From assembly GCA_023417265.1 (NCBI GenBank), contig JAEZFY010000274.1, positions 1-14,318 on the forward strand: 14,318 bases of DNA, given 5' to 3'. This DNA is from Actinomycetes bacterium (GTDB taxonomy: Bacteria > Actinomycetota > Acidimicrobiia > Acidimicrobiales > Ilumatobacteraceae). Below, one piece after another: positions 7,196-14,059 of the stretch. The number at the start of each line of letters is the position of its first letter. Positions within the stretch are counted from its first letter, which is position 1. The position numbers and the translations under genes were made by a program. The notes beneath the pieces are model-generated. The model worked only from the letters and a program-made list of their open reading frames with translations, had not been told where the DNA came from and searched no databases.

Positions 7196-8235
7196 GCGCG
7201 CTCCCAGGTCTCGATCAGTGCCGCCAGGCGCGGGAACACCCGCAGCGTGTTGCCCGCGAACAGCGCCGTGCCGTCGAGGCCGTGTTCGCCGAGATACGTG
7301 TCGACGTAGACCTTGGTGTCGTCGTAGTAGCGGCCGGTCTCGGGGTCGATCCCGCGCACCGCGCCGACCATCTCCGAGGCGAACAGCACGTGCTCGTGGT
7401 CGACGATGTCGAGCAGCAGGTCGATCCCGCGCTGGTGGTACACGCACGTGTCGAACCACACCTGGGCCACGGTCCCGGCGAAGTCCCAGCCCTGGTCCTG
7501 GGCGATGCCCCGGTAGCGGCCCCAGTGGTACGGCACCGCCCCGCCCCCGTGCGGGATGATCCAGCGCAACCCGGGGAAGTCGGCCATCAGCCCCGACTGG
7601 AGCGCCTGGTTGAACGCCGCCGTGTCGGCGCCGAGGTAGTGCGCGCCGGTGGTGTGGAAGTGCTCGTTGCACGACGCCGAGACGTGGATCATCGCCGGCA
7701 CGTCGAGCTCCTGCAGGGCCTCCCACAGCGGCCACCAGTAGCGGTCGTGGAGCGGCGGCCCATTCCAGTGCCCGCCCGACGGATCGGGGTTGACGTTGGC
7801 CCCCACGAACCCCATCTCGGTGACGCACCGGCGCAGCTCGGCGACGACCGGCTCGATCGCACCGCCCGGCGTCTGCGGGAGTTGGCACACGGGCACGAAG
7901 TTGCGCGGGTACAAGTCGCACACGCGGCGGACGAGCTCGTTCTGGTGCTCGGTCCAGAAGCGCGACGTGTGCTGGTTACCGATGTGGTGACCCATCCACG
8001 ACGCCCGCGGCGAGAACACCGTGAGGTCGGTGCCGCGCTCGCGCTGGATGCGCAACTGGGCCCCTTCGAGGCTCGCCCGGATCTCGTCGTCGGACACCAC
8101 GACGGAACCCTTCGTCCCGGCAAACGCGGGGTCGGCGGTGACCGCCGCCACCTGGGCGTCGCGCCACGCGCCGACGCCGGGAGGCGTGGTGGTGTAGTGC
8201 CCGTGGCAGTCGATGACGAGCGTCGCCGCCGTCAC
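7192..8235 (-). CDS. ligJ: 4-oxalomesaconate hydratase LigJ (amidohydrolase superfamily)
   Basis: A 347-residue cog-amidohydrolase very like Sphingobium LigJ, a zinc enzyme that adds water to 4-oxalomesaconate to give 4-carboxy-4-hydroxy-2-oxoadipate, the substrate of the next gene's product. Metal ligands are in place: His11 and His13 in IDCHGHY, His184 in MIHVSASCN, and Glu288 in SEMVGAVRGIDP. The PHGGGAVPYHWGR segment (229-240) and FSPRASWMGHHIG are also typical. The GTG at 8235 is chosen because it gives the family length (LigJ about 341), starts just before the conserved TLVIDCHGHY, and overlaps the ligB stop by 4 bp (GTGA). A longer upstream open frame is only ligB read in another frame. 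Related 2-amino-3-carboxymuconate decarboxylase-like enzymes are less likely. Confidence 0.94.
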   Translation of the reverse strand: MTAATLVIDCHGHYTTTPPGVGAWRDAQVAAVTADPAFAGTKGSVVVSDDEIRASLEGAQLRIQRERGTDLTVFSPRASWMGHHIGNQHTSRFWTEHQNELVRRVCDLYPRNFVPVCQLPQTPGGAIEPVVAELRRCVTEMGFVGANVNPDPSGGHWNGPPLHDRYWWPLWEALQELDVPAMIHVSASCNEHFHTTGAHYLGADTAAFNQALQSGLMADFPGLRWIIPHGGGAVPYHWGRYRGIAQDQGWDFAGTVAQVWFDTCVYHQRGIDLLLDIVDHEHVLFASEMVGAVRGIDPETGRYYDDTKVYVDTYLGEHGLDGTALFAGNTLRVFPRLAALIETWERA

Positions 8236-9089
8236 GGGTGCCCAGCTCCGCCGGCATTGGCGAGCGCCAGCATGCCGTTGTGCGTGTTCGAGGTCGGCAC
8301 GTGGGTGGCCCGGTAGACCTCGTCGACCTGGGTGTCGAGGGCCCCGCGCATCACCAGCCACATCACCATCTCGATGCCTTCCGAGCCGGCCTCGCGCAGG
8401 TACTCGACGTGCGGGATCGCCGCCGCCGCCTCGGGGTCGGCCACCAGCGTGTCGAGGAAGCGAGCGTCCCACTCGGCGTTGATCAGGCCCACCCGTTCGC
8501 CCTGGAGCTGGTGCGACATGCCACCCGTGCCGGCGATCAGCACCCGCTCGGCACCCGGGTAGGCAGCGACCGCGCGCCGGATCGCCCGCCCGAGAGCGAG
8601 GCAGCGGCGCCCCGTCGGCGGCGGGTACTGGACGACGTTGACGCACAGCGGCACGACGGGGCACGGCCACTCGGCGGGCTCGGCGAACATCAGCGAGAGC
8701 GGCACGGTGAGGCCGTGGTCGACCTCCATCGCGTTGACGATCGTCATGTCGAACTCGTCGAGGATCAACGACTCGGCGAGGTGCCAGGCCAACTCCGGAT
8801 GCCCGGGCACCGGCGGGACGGGCCGCCGCCCGAAACCCTCGTCGGCGATCGGGTACTCGGCGGCGACACCGATCGCGAACGTCGGGATCAGCTCGAACGA
8901 GAAGGCGTTGGCGTGGTCGTTGTAGACGACGATCACGGCATCGGGGGCGAGCTGACGGACGAACTCCTGGAACGGCGGGAGCTTGGCGAAGTACGGCGCC
9001 CAGTACGGCTCGGCCTTGCGGCTGCGATCGATCGCCACACCGACCGCGGGGATGTGCGACGTGCCCACGCCGCCGACGATCTCAGCCAT
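8232..9089 (-). CDS. ligB: Extradiol 4,5-dioxygenase beta (catalytic) subunit LigB
   Basis: A 285-residue LigB-type (type II extradiol) dioxygenase, the catalytic subunit that opens the ring of protocatechuate between C4 and C5, or of gallate-type substrates, using non-haem Fe(II). Numbering from the ATG at 9089 gives His12 in GTSHIPAVG and His59 in YNDHANAF as metal ligands, Glu240 in GSEGIEMVMW as the third ligand, and His193 in GGMSHQLQG as the active-site base. These correspond to His12, His61, Glu242 and His195 of Sphingobium LigB. VDHGLTVPLS and NVVQYPPPTGRRC also match closely. An in-frame GTG at 9098 is possible, but the ATG at 9089 has a better ribosome binding site and gives the family N-terminus. 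The gene overlaps ligA by 8 bp, as expected for paired subunits. Confidence 0.96.
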   Translation of the reverse strand: MAEIVGGVGTSHIPAVGVAIDRSRKAEPYWAPYFAKLPPFQEFVRQLAPDAVIVVYNDHANAFSFELIPTFAIGVAAEYPIADEGFGRRPVPPVPGHPELAWHLAESLILDEFDMTIVNAMEVDHGLTVPLSLMFAEPAEWPCPVVPLCVNVVQYPPPTGRRCLALGRAIRRAVAAYPGAERVLIAGTGGMSHQLQGERVGLINAEWDARFLDTLVADPEAAAAIPHVEYLREAGSEGIEMVMWLVMRGALDTQVDEVYRATHVPTSNTHNGMLALANAGGAGHP

Positions 9090-9510
9090 CCCGGCCACCT
9101 TCCGCGAGTTCCTGCTCGGCGCGGCTGCGGTTGCCGTCGATCGTGCGACCGCCGGCGAGCATCATGTCGAGATACACCGCTTCGGGCACGCCGGCCTGCG
9201 CCGCCGCGAGTTGCTGGAACGTCATCCCGTCGGTGGCCGCCAACTTGAACGTGTAGTACACGTTGCCGCCCAACTGGAGCAGGCCGATCCAGTTCCGGTC
9301 GAGTACCGCCTGGCGCTGCTCCGGGGTCAGCGCGAAGCGGTCGAGATAGGCGGCCTCGTCGGCTTGGAACGCTTCCCGGTTGGCGGCGTCGTTGAGCGAC
9401 ATGCAGAACATGTTCAGCGCGTAGCCCTGGCGCGAGCGCCGGCTGTCGAACACGTAGGTGCCGGGAATGTCGTCGTGCGGGGACGCCGCACCGTCGCCGG
9501 GATCGGGCAC
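9082..9510 (-). CDS. ligA: Extradiol 4,5-dioxygenase alpha subunit LigA
   Basis: The small subunit that caps the LigB active site in the 2+2 heterotetramer of protocatechuate 4,5-dioxygenase. DDIPGTYVFDSRRSRQGYAL (13-32), MSLNDAANREAF, DEAAYLD, GGNVYYTFKLAATDG and the MMLAGGR close to the end track Sphingobium LigA along its whole length. I place the start at a GTG at 9510, giving 142 residues against about 139 in the family. A GTG at 9531 and an ATG at 9597 are also in frame. The longer forms would add an Ala/Pro-rich tail unlike LigA and would reach almost to the divergent gene at 9612. No strong ribosome binding site supports any of them, so the start is uncertain. It is the first gene of the lig operon. 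Confidence 0.92.
   Translation of the reverse strand: MPDPGDGAASPHDDIPGTYVFDSRRSRQGYALNMFCMSLNDAANREAFQADEAAYLDRFALTPEQRQAVLDRNWIGLLQLGGNVYYTFKLAATDGMTFQQLAAAQAGVPEAVYLDMMLAGGRTIDGNRSRAEQELAEGGRDG
9095..9100 (-). promoter_or_regulatory. ligB ribosome binding site
   Basis: AGGTGG on the minus strand lies 5 nt before the ATG at 9089, within the end of ligA. It favours that start over the GTG at 9098, which overlaps the site itself. Confidence 0.6.
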
Positions 9511-9611
9511 CGCCCCAGGTTCGCACGCCACGGGCCGCGCGCCAAGAGCCGGAGCCCGAGATCCGGCCGGGGCGGCCCGAGCCGGGGGCGCGGGCATGTA
9601 CGTTCGGCCGC
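9511..9611. promoter_or_regulatory. Divergent intergenic region between ligA and the LLM gene
   Basis: About 100 bp of very GC-rich DNA that must hold promoters for both the lig operon and the oppositely directed oxidoreductase gene. On the plus strand TACGTT (9599-9604) fits an actinobacterial -10 box (TANNNT) 7 nt before the ATG at 9612, and there is no Shine-Dalgarno sequence, suggesting a leaderless mRNA. I see no equally clear -10 for ligA and no strong operator palindrome. Confidence 0.45.
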
Positions 9612-10457
9612 ATGGGAGCCACCCCGCGCTACGCCATCAAGACCCCGCCTGAACACACCGGGTGGGCCGAACTGCTCGCCTTCTGGCAGGCCGCCGATCA
9701 GCTCGACGTGTTCGAGTCAGCGTGGAACTGGGACCACTTCTACCCGCTCAGCCCGCCCTACGACGGCCCCAACCTGGAGGGCTGGACGATGCTCGCCGCA
9801 CTCGCTCAGGCGACCACCCGACTGCGGATCGGGGCGATGGTCAACGGCATGCATCACCGCCACCCGGCGGTCACCGCCAACATGGCCGCCACGCTCGACC
9901 ACATCTCGGGCGGACGCTTCGTGCTCGGGCTCGGGGCGGGGTGGAACGAGATGGAATCGAACGCCTACGGCATCCGGCTCGGCTCGTTACGCGAACGGTT
10001 CGACCGTTTCGACGAAGGGCTGGCCGTGATCCGCGCCCTGCTCGACCAACGCGAGACGACCTTCCACGGCAACCACTTCGAGATCACTGCGGCATGGTGC
10101 GAACCGAAGCCGGTGCAGGCCCAGCTGCCGATCGTGGTGGGCGGCAAGGGCCCGAAGCGCACGCTGCGGGCCGCCGCCCGGTGGGCCGATCAGTGGGACA
10201 TGACGATGCCCGCCAGCCCCGACGCCTGGCGCGCCCTCGACACCGTGCTGCGCGAGCACTGCGCTGCGCTCGGCCGCGAGCACACCGAGATCACCCGCTC
10301 GATCCACCTCCGCCTGGCGCCCGACGACGACCTCGCCGCGCGGAGCGACACCGCCGCCGGGTTCTTCGCGGCCGGCGTGGACGTCGTCGTGTGGAGCGTG
10401 ACCGGCGCGCCGACCCTCGCCCGACTCGACGCCCTGGCGCAGGCACTCACCCGCTGA
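9612..10457 (+). CDS. LLM-class F420-dependent oxidoreductase
   Basis: A 281-residue luciferase-like TIM-barrel protein of the group that uses coenzyme F420 (Rv1855c-like). Landmarks are SAWNWDHFYPL (37-46), GPNLEGWTMLAALAQATTRL (52-71), NGMHHRHPAVTANMAATLDH (78-97), the SGGRFVLGLGAGWNE segment (99-113) and PIVVGGKGPKRTLRAAARWA (173-192). These are the standard order of the family. Such enzymes transfer hydride between F420 and a wide range of organic substrates, and the substrate cannot be read from the sequence. It is divergent from the lig operon and only 32 bp upstream of the LarA-like gene, so a role in the same catabolic locus is possible but unproven. F420 use also supports an actinobacterial origin for this side. 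Confidence 0.9.
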   Translation: MGATPRYAIKTPPEHTGWAELLAFWQAADQLDVFESAWNWDHFYPLSPPYDGPNLEGWTMLAALAQATTRLRIGAMVNGMHHRHPAVTANMAATLDHISGGRFVLGLGAGWNEMESNAYGIRLGSLRERFDRFDEGLAVIRALLDQRETTFHGNHFEITAAWCEPKPVQAQLPIVVGGKGPKRTLRAAARWADQWDMTMPASPDAWRALDTVLREHCAALGREHTEITRSIHLRLAPDDDLAARSDTAAGFFAAGVDVVVWSVTGAPTLARLDALAQALTR

Positions 10458-10477
10458 CCCGGCGCTCCCGGCGGGCG

Positions 10478-10483
10478 TAAGGT
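10478..10483 (+). promoter_or_regulatory. Putative -10 box of a leaderless LarA-like gene
   Basis: TAAGGT matches TANNNT and ends 6 nt before the ATG at 10490. No ribosome binding site precedes this ATG. The arrangement repeats that of the upstream oxidoreductase gene and suggests separate leaderless transcription, although read-through from that gene is also possible. Confidence 0.4.
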
Positions 10484-10489
10484 GAGCCC

Positions 10490-11725
10490 ATGGCGTGGGA
10501 CCAACTGGCCGAGGGGGTCGAGCTCCCGTTCCCCGACTGGGTGGCCGTACCGGAGCTGCACGAACTCGCGCTCGACATCCCCGACCCCGAGCCGGTCGCC
10601 GACATCGAGGCCAGCGCCTACGCCACCACCTGGTCGCGCTTCGCCGAGCACGTCACCGGCGGCCAGACGATCGCCGTCGGCGCCGGCTCGCGCGGGCTCA
10701 CCGGGCGCGTCGAGTTGCTGCGCGGCACGATACGCGCCCTGCGTGACCTGGGCGGCGAACCGTTCGTCGTCCCGGCGATGGGGAGCCACGGCGGCGCGAC
10801 GCCCGAGGGTCAGCGGGCGATGCTCACGTCGCTCGGCATGACCGAGCACGAACTCGGCGCCGAGGTCAGAGCGACGATGGACACGGAGGTCGTCGCCCAC
10901 ACGACGAGCGGCACCCCGGTCCACCTCGATGCCTACGCCGCCGCAGCCGACCGGTTCCTCCCCGTCAACCGGGTCAAGCCGCACACCTGCTTCAAGGGCC
11001 CGATCGAGTCGGGCCTCACCAAGATGGCGGTGGTCGGGTTCGGCAAGCAGCCCGGGGCGGCCCTGATTCACGCGTGTGGTCCGGTCGAGATGCGCGACCG
11101 TCTGCTCGACGCCGGTGCCGCGCTGCGTGCCAGCGGACGCCTGCTCGGCGGCGTCGCGTCGATCGAGTCGCCGGCGGGCGCGGTCGTCCACGTCGAAGCC
11201 GTCACCGCCGACGAGATGGCTGACGCCCATGGCCGCGAGCACGAGCTCACCGAGGAAGCCCGGGCGCTCGTGCCGGCGTTGCCGTTCGAGGAGATCGATG
11301 TGCTAATCGTCGACAAGGGCGGCAAGGACATCTCCGGCACCACGATCGACCCCAACGTCACCGGGCGCTTCTGGGTCGACGGGCTCGACGACCTCGCCAA
11401 ACCGCACGTCCACGCGATCGTGCTGCTGAGCCTCACCGAGGTATCGGCCGGCAATGCCCTCGGCATCGGCTTCGCCGACTTCATCCCGGCTGCGCTCGCC
11501 AACCAGCTCGACTTCCGCAAGACGTACATCAACTGCTTCACGGCCGGGGCGTCGGGTTTGCGCCGCAGCCGCCTCCCGATGGTGCTACCCGACGAGGCGG
11601 CGTGCATCAAGGCTGCCCTGGCGATGTGCGGGCGTGGGCCCGACCTGCCGCCGCGGGTGGTGCGGATCGAGTCGAGCCTGCACCTCACGCGCTGCTGGGT
11701 CAGCGCTGCGCTGCTGCCGGACTGA
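10490..11725 (+). CDS. LarA-like (DUF2088/lactate racemase-domain) protein
   Basis: A 411-residue homologue of nickel-dependent lactate racemase LarA. Visible family segments are VGAGSRGLTGRVELL (63-77), EPFVVPAMGSHGGATPEGQR (90-109) and VNRVKPHTCFKGPIESGLTK (159-178). His100, His165 and Lys178 are candidates for the two catalytic histidines and the lysine that anchors the nickel-pincer nucleotide (His108, His174 and Lys184 in Lactobacillus plantarum LarA). The C-terminal half contains DKGGKDISGTTIDPNVTGRF, a usual feature of this long subgroup. Related enzymes epimerise various 2-hydroxy acids; the substrate here is unknown. Cofactor makers (LarB, LarC, LarE) are not in the window. The gene ends 8 bp from the convergent tetR end. 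Family membership is secure, racemase activity inferred. Confidence 0.85.
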   Translation: MAWDQLAEGVELPFPDWVAVPELHELALDIPDPEPVADIEASAYATTWSRFAEHVTGGQTIAVGAGSRGLTGRVELLRGTIRALRDLGGEPFVVPAMGSHGGATPEGQRAMLTSLGMTEHELGAEVRATMDTEVVAHTTSGTPVHLDAYAAAADRFLPVNRVKPHTCFKGPIESGLTKMAVVGFGKQPGAALIHACGPVEMRDRLLDAGAALRASGRLLGGVASIESPAGAVVHVEAVTADEMADAHGREHELTEEARALVPALPFEEIDVLIVDKGGKDISGTTIDPNVTGRFWVDGLDDLAKPHVHAIVLLSLTEVSAGNALGIGFADFIPAALANQLDFRKTYINCFTAGASGLRRSRLPMVLPDEAACIKAALAMCGRGPDLPPRVVRIESSLHLTRCWVSAALLPD

Positions 11726-11733
11726 GCGGGACG

Positions 11734-12354
11734 TCAGGGCTGCAGCGCCCGCAGCATGTACTCGGCGAGCCGCGTGCCGGTGGCGTCGTCGAACACCTCA
11801 CCGGAGAACAGCCGACGGTGCGTGAACGCGCCGAGCAGCATGTCGACCACGAGCGCGATGTCGGTGTCGGCGGGCAGCTCGCCGCGCTCGATCGCTCGGG
11901 TCAAGAGCGCCCGGAGGGGCTGCGAGCGCACACCGGCGTACTCGTCGAGCGCCGCCTGCAACGCAGGGTTGACCATCGCCGCCGACACGAGGTGCGGGAT
12001 CAGATCGCGCAGGCGGCTGCTGCCGCCGCGCAGCTTGGCGAGCAACCCGTCGACGTACTCGTGGACGTCGCCCGCCAACGAGCCGGTGTCGACCGGCTCG
12101 TAATGGCCCACGCCGCGATTGAGGGCGTCGAGGATCAATGCCTCGCGCGACTCCCAGCGCCGATAGATCGTGGCCTTGGACACACCCGCGCGGGTGGCGA
12201 TGTCGTCCATCGACAACCCTCCCAGGCCGACCTCGCCGACCAGCTCGAGGGCCGCCGCGAGGACGGACGCATCGACCGCTGCGCTGCGCGGGCGCCCGCG
12301 ACGCGGCGCCGCGGCGGCGTTGCCCGCCGGCTCCGTGTCAATCGCCGGCGACAA
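11734..12354 (-). CDS. TetR-family transcriptional regulator
   Basis: A 206-residue TetR/AcrR repressor. After a basic, Pro/Ala-rich arm (RRGRPRSAAVDASVL, 18-32) comes the helix-turn-helix region at about 33-80 with GLGGLSMDDIATRAGVSKAT and IYRRWESREALI. The C-terminal ligand-binding half is family-variable. The start is a TTG at 12354 inside the 3' end of the exporter gene (17-bp overlap). It is supported by GAGGAG 7 nt upstream and by the lack of any ATG or GTG before the DNA-binding domain. It is co-transcribed with, and downstream of, the MFS gene. It very probably represses this operon through the palindrome at 13958-13980, responding to an exporter substrate. Confidence 0.92.
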   Translation of the reverse strand: MSPAIDTEPAGNAAAAPRRGRPRSAAVDASVLAAALELVGEVGLGGLSMDDIATRAGVSKATIYRRWESREALILDALNRGVGHYEPVDTGSLAGDVHEYVDGLLAKLRGGSSRLRDLIPHLVSAAMVNPALQAALDEYAGVRSQPLRALLTRAIERGELPADTDIALVVDMLLGAFTHRRLFSGEVFDDATGTRLAEYMLRALQP

Positions 12355-13951
12355 CTGACAGCTCCTCGAGTGCTTCGGCGGCGTCGGCGCGGGCGACGTC
12401 CCCCACGGTGTCGCCGGCGGCCCGGTTCGGCAGGAACTTCCCCGCCACCACGGCGGCCAGCAGGACCCCGACGAACGAGGCGCGCATGCCCATCGTCATC
12501 GCCTCGACGAACGTGTTCTTGGTGGTGACGACGAACGCCGCCGCACCGTCGCCCAGCGAGGTCGCCTCCGACATCGCCCGCGACAGCGACTCGCGAGCGT
12601 TGGCGGTGGACGCCGCATCGAGCCCGGCATCCCGTCCGGCGGTCTCGATCTCGCTCGCCCAGTGACCCGACACCACGCTGCCGATGATCGCCACACCGAG
12701 CGCACCGCCGACCTGGCGGGTGGTGTCGTTGATTGCCGAGCCGACACCGGCCTGCTCGCGCGGGAGCGCACCCATCACCGACTCGGTGGCCGGGGCCATC
12801 GTCATCGCCATGCCGAGGTTCATCACGAGGAATCGTGACATGACGTTCCAGTACGACGTGTCGGCTTCGATGAAGCTGACCAGCAACAGGCCGAGTGCGA
12901 TCAGCGACAGCCCACCGAGGACGACCCGCTTGGTGCCGAACCACTCGACCAGGCGGGCCGACTGCGGAGCGGCGAGCATCATCACCGCGGCCACCGGGAG
13001 CAGGCGCACTCCGGCCTGCAGCGGCGAGTAGCCGTGGACCAACTGCCAGTACTGCGTCATCAGGAACAGCGAGCCCATCAGGGCGAAGAACACGATCGTG
13101 ATCGTCGCGCTGGCCGCCGAGAAGCGGGCGTTGCGGAACACGGTCAGGTCGAGCATCGGGTGGTCGGTGTGCAGTTCCCACACCACGAACCCCACGAGCG
13201 CCACGGCGGCGATCGCGAACCCGGCGAGCACCTCGGTGGAGCCCCATCCCTTGGGTTGGCCTTCGATGATGCCGAACAGCAGCGCGGCGAGGCCGACGAT
13301 CGACAAGAACGCGCCGAGCGGGTCGAGCCGGCTCTGCTTGGGGTCACGCGAGGTCGGCACGAGGTACGCCCCGAGGCCGAGCGCCAGGGCGCCGATCGGC
13401 AGGTTGACCCAGAACACCGAGCTCCAGTCGAAGTGCTCCAGCAGGAACCCACCGGTGATCGGACCGATCGCGATGCCGAGCCCGGAGAAGCCGGCCCACA
13501 CACCGATCGCCCGGGCCCGCTCGCGCGGATCGCGGAACACGTCCATCAGGATCGACAGGGTGGAGGGCATGATCAGCGCCCCGCCGATGCCCATGAACGC
13601 CCGGTAGGCGATCAGCTGGGTCGCCGTGGTGGCGAGCGCGGCGGCCACCGAGCCGATCGCGAACAAGACGATGCCGAGCTGCAGGAAGCCCTTGCGGCCG
13701 AACCGGTCGGACAGGCTCCCGGTCGTCAGCAGCAATCCGGCGAACACGAGCACGTACGAGTCGATGATCCACTGGATCTGGCTGTTGGTGGCGCCGAGCT
13801 CGGTCATCATCGACGGGATCGCGACGTTGAGGATCGTGTTGTCCATCACGATGATCAGCAGGCTCAGGCAGAGCACGCCGAGGATCCACCAGCGTCGGGC
13901 GTGGACGACCGGGTCGAGCGGGGTCCCGACGGGATCGGAGATCAGTTGCAT
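12338..13951 (-). CDS. DHA2-family (14-TMS) MFS multidrug exporter
   Basis: A 537-residue major-facilitator protein of the proton-driven DHA2/EmrB-QacA type, located in the inner membrane. About 14 hydrophobic helices are visible, beginning at WWILGVLCLSLLIIV (21-35). Diagnostic motifs are MDNTILNVAIPS (36-47), motif A GSLSDRFGRKGF (78-89), motif C in GVWAGFSGLGIAIGP (150-164) and WVNLPIG (181-187). The substrate cannot be told; relatives export drugs, dyes or toxic organics. I choose the ATG at 13951. An in-frame ATG at 14035 would add 28 charged residues and would place both the operator and part of the lon control region inside the gene. The tetR gene overlaps its stop. Confidence 0.94.
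   Translation of the reverse strand: MQLISDPVGTPLDPVVHARRWWILGVLCLSLLIIVMDNTILNVAIPSMMTELGATNSQIQWIIDSYVLVFAGLLLTTGSLSDRFGRKGFLQLGIVLFAIGSVAAALATTATQLIAYRAFMGIGGALIMPSTLSILMDVFRDPRERARAIGVWAGFSGLGIAIGPITGGFLLEHFDWSSVFWVNLPIGALALGLGAYLVPTSRDPKQSRLDPLGAFLSIVGLAALLFGIIEGQPKGWGSTEVLAGFAIAAVALVGFVVWELHTDHPMLDLTVFRNARFSAASATITIVFFALMGSLFLMTQYWQLVHGYSPLQAGVRLLPVAAVMMLAAPQSARLVEWFGTKRVVLGGLSLIALGLLLVSFIEADTSYWNVMSRFLVMNLGMAMTMAPATESVMGALPREQAGVGSAINDTTRQVGGALGVAIIGSVVSGHWASEIETAGRDAGLDAASTANARESLSRAMSEATSLGDGAAAFVVTTKNTFVEAMTMGMRASFVGVLLAAVVAGKFLPNRAAGDTVGDVARADAAEALEELSVVAGD
12362..12367 (-). promoter_or_regulatory. tetR ribosome binding site (supports a TTG start)
   Basis: GAGGAG on the minus strand, 7 nt before the TTG at 12354 and inside the exporter coding sequence. 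This is the strongest Shine-Dalgarno match in the right-hand block and decides the unusual start codon of tetR. Confidence 0.65.
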
Positions 13952-13957
13952 ACGATT

Positions 13958-13980
13958 CGAAACGGTACGGTTCCGTTTCG
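13958..13980 (-). promoter_or_regulatory. Putative TetR operator and promoter of the exporter operon
   Basis: CGAAACGG (13958-13965) and CCGTTTCG (13973-13980) form a perfect 8-bp inverted repeat with a 7-bp spacer, ending 6 bp before the exporter ATG. On the minus strand TACCGT (13962-13967) can serve as a -10 box, with transcription starting close to the ATG. Repressor bound here would cover the promoter and start site. The size and symmetry suit a TetR dimer, and the regulator is the second gene of the operon. Confidence 0.7.
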
Positions 13981-14015
13981 TATTCCCGCCAGCTCCTCCT
14001 GGGTGAACCACGTCA

Positions 14016-14036
14016 CTTGAGTTGATCTGGCTCAAG
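14016..14036 (+). promoter_or_regulatory. HAIR-like HspR operator upstream of lon
   Basis: CTTGAGT (14016-14022), a 7-bp spacer, then GCTCAAG (14030-14036). The HspR-associated inverted repeat known from Streptomyces and Mycobacterium is CTTGAGT-N7-ACTCAAG, so 13 of 14 defined positions match. It overlaps the likely -35 region of lon, the position expected for repression. HspR control of lon is known in Streptomyces. Confidence 0.8.
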
Positions 14037-14042
14037 TTTCCG

Positions 14043-14048
14043 TAGGCT
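14043..14048 (+). promoter_or_regulatory. Putative -10 box of lon
   Basis: TAGGCT fits TANNNT and lies 11 nt before the ATG at 14060. TTGATC at 14022-14027, inside the HAIR-like repeat, is a possible -35 with a short 15-bp spacer. Confidence 0.4.
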
Positions 14049-14059
14049 TTGGTGTCACC

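Noticed and set aside
8236..8670. A 5' extension of ligJ giving a 492-residue protein
   Set aside because: The extension lies wholly over ligB in another frame and is Arg/Gly/Pro-rich. LigJ homology begins just after the GTG at 8235.
13952..14035. A longer exporter reading from the ATG at 14035
   Set aside because: It would add a hydrophilic leader unusual for DHA2 proteins and run through the operator and into the HAIR-like site.
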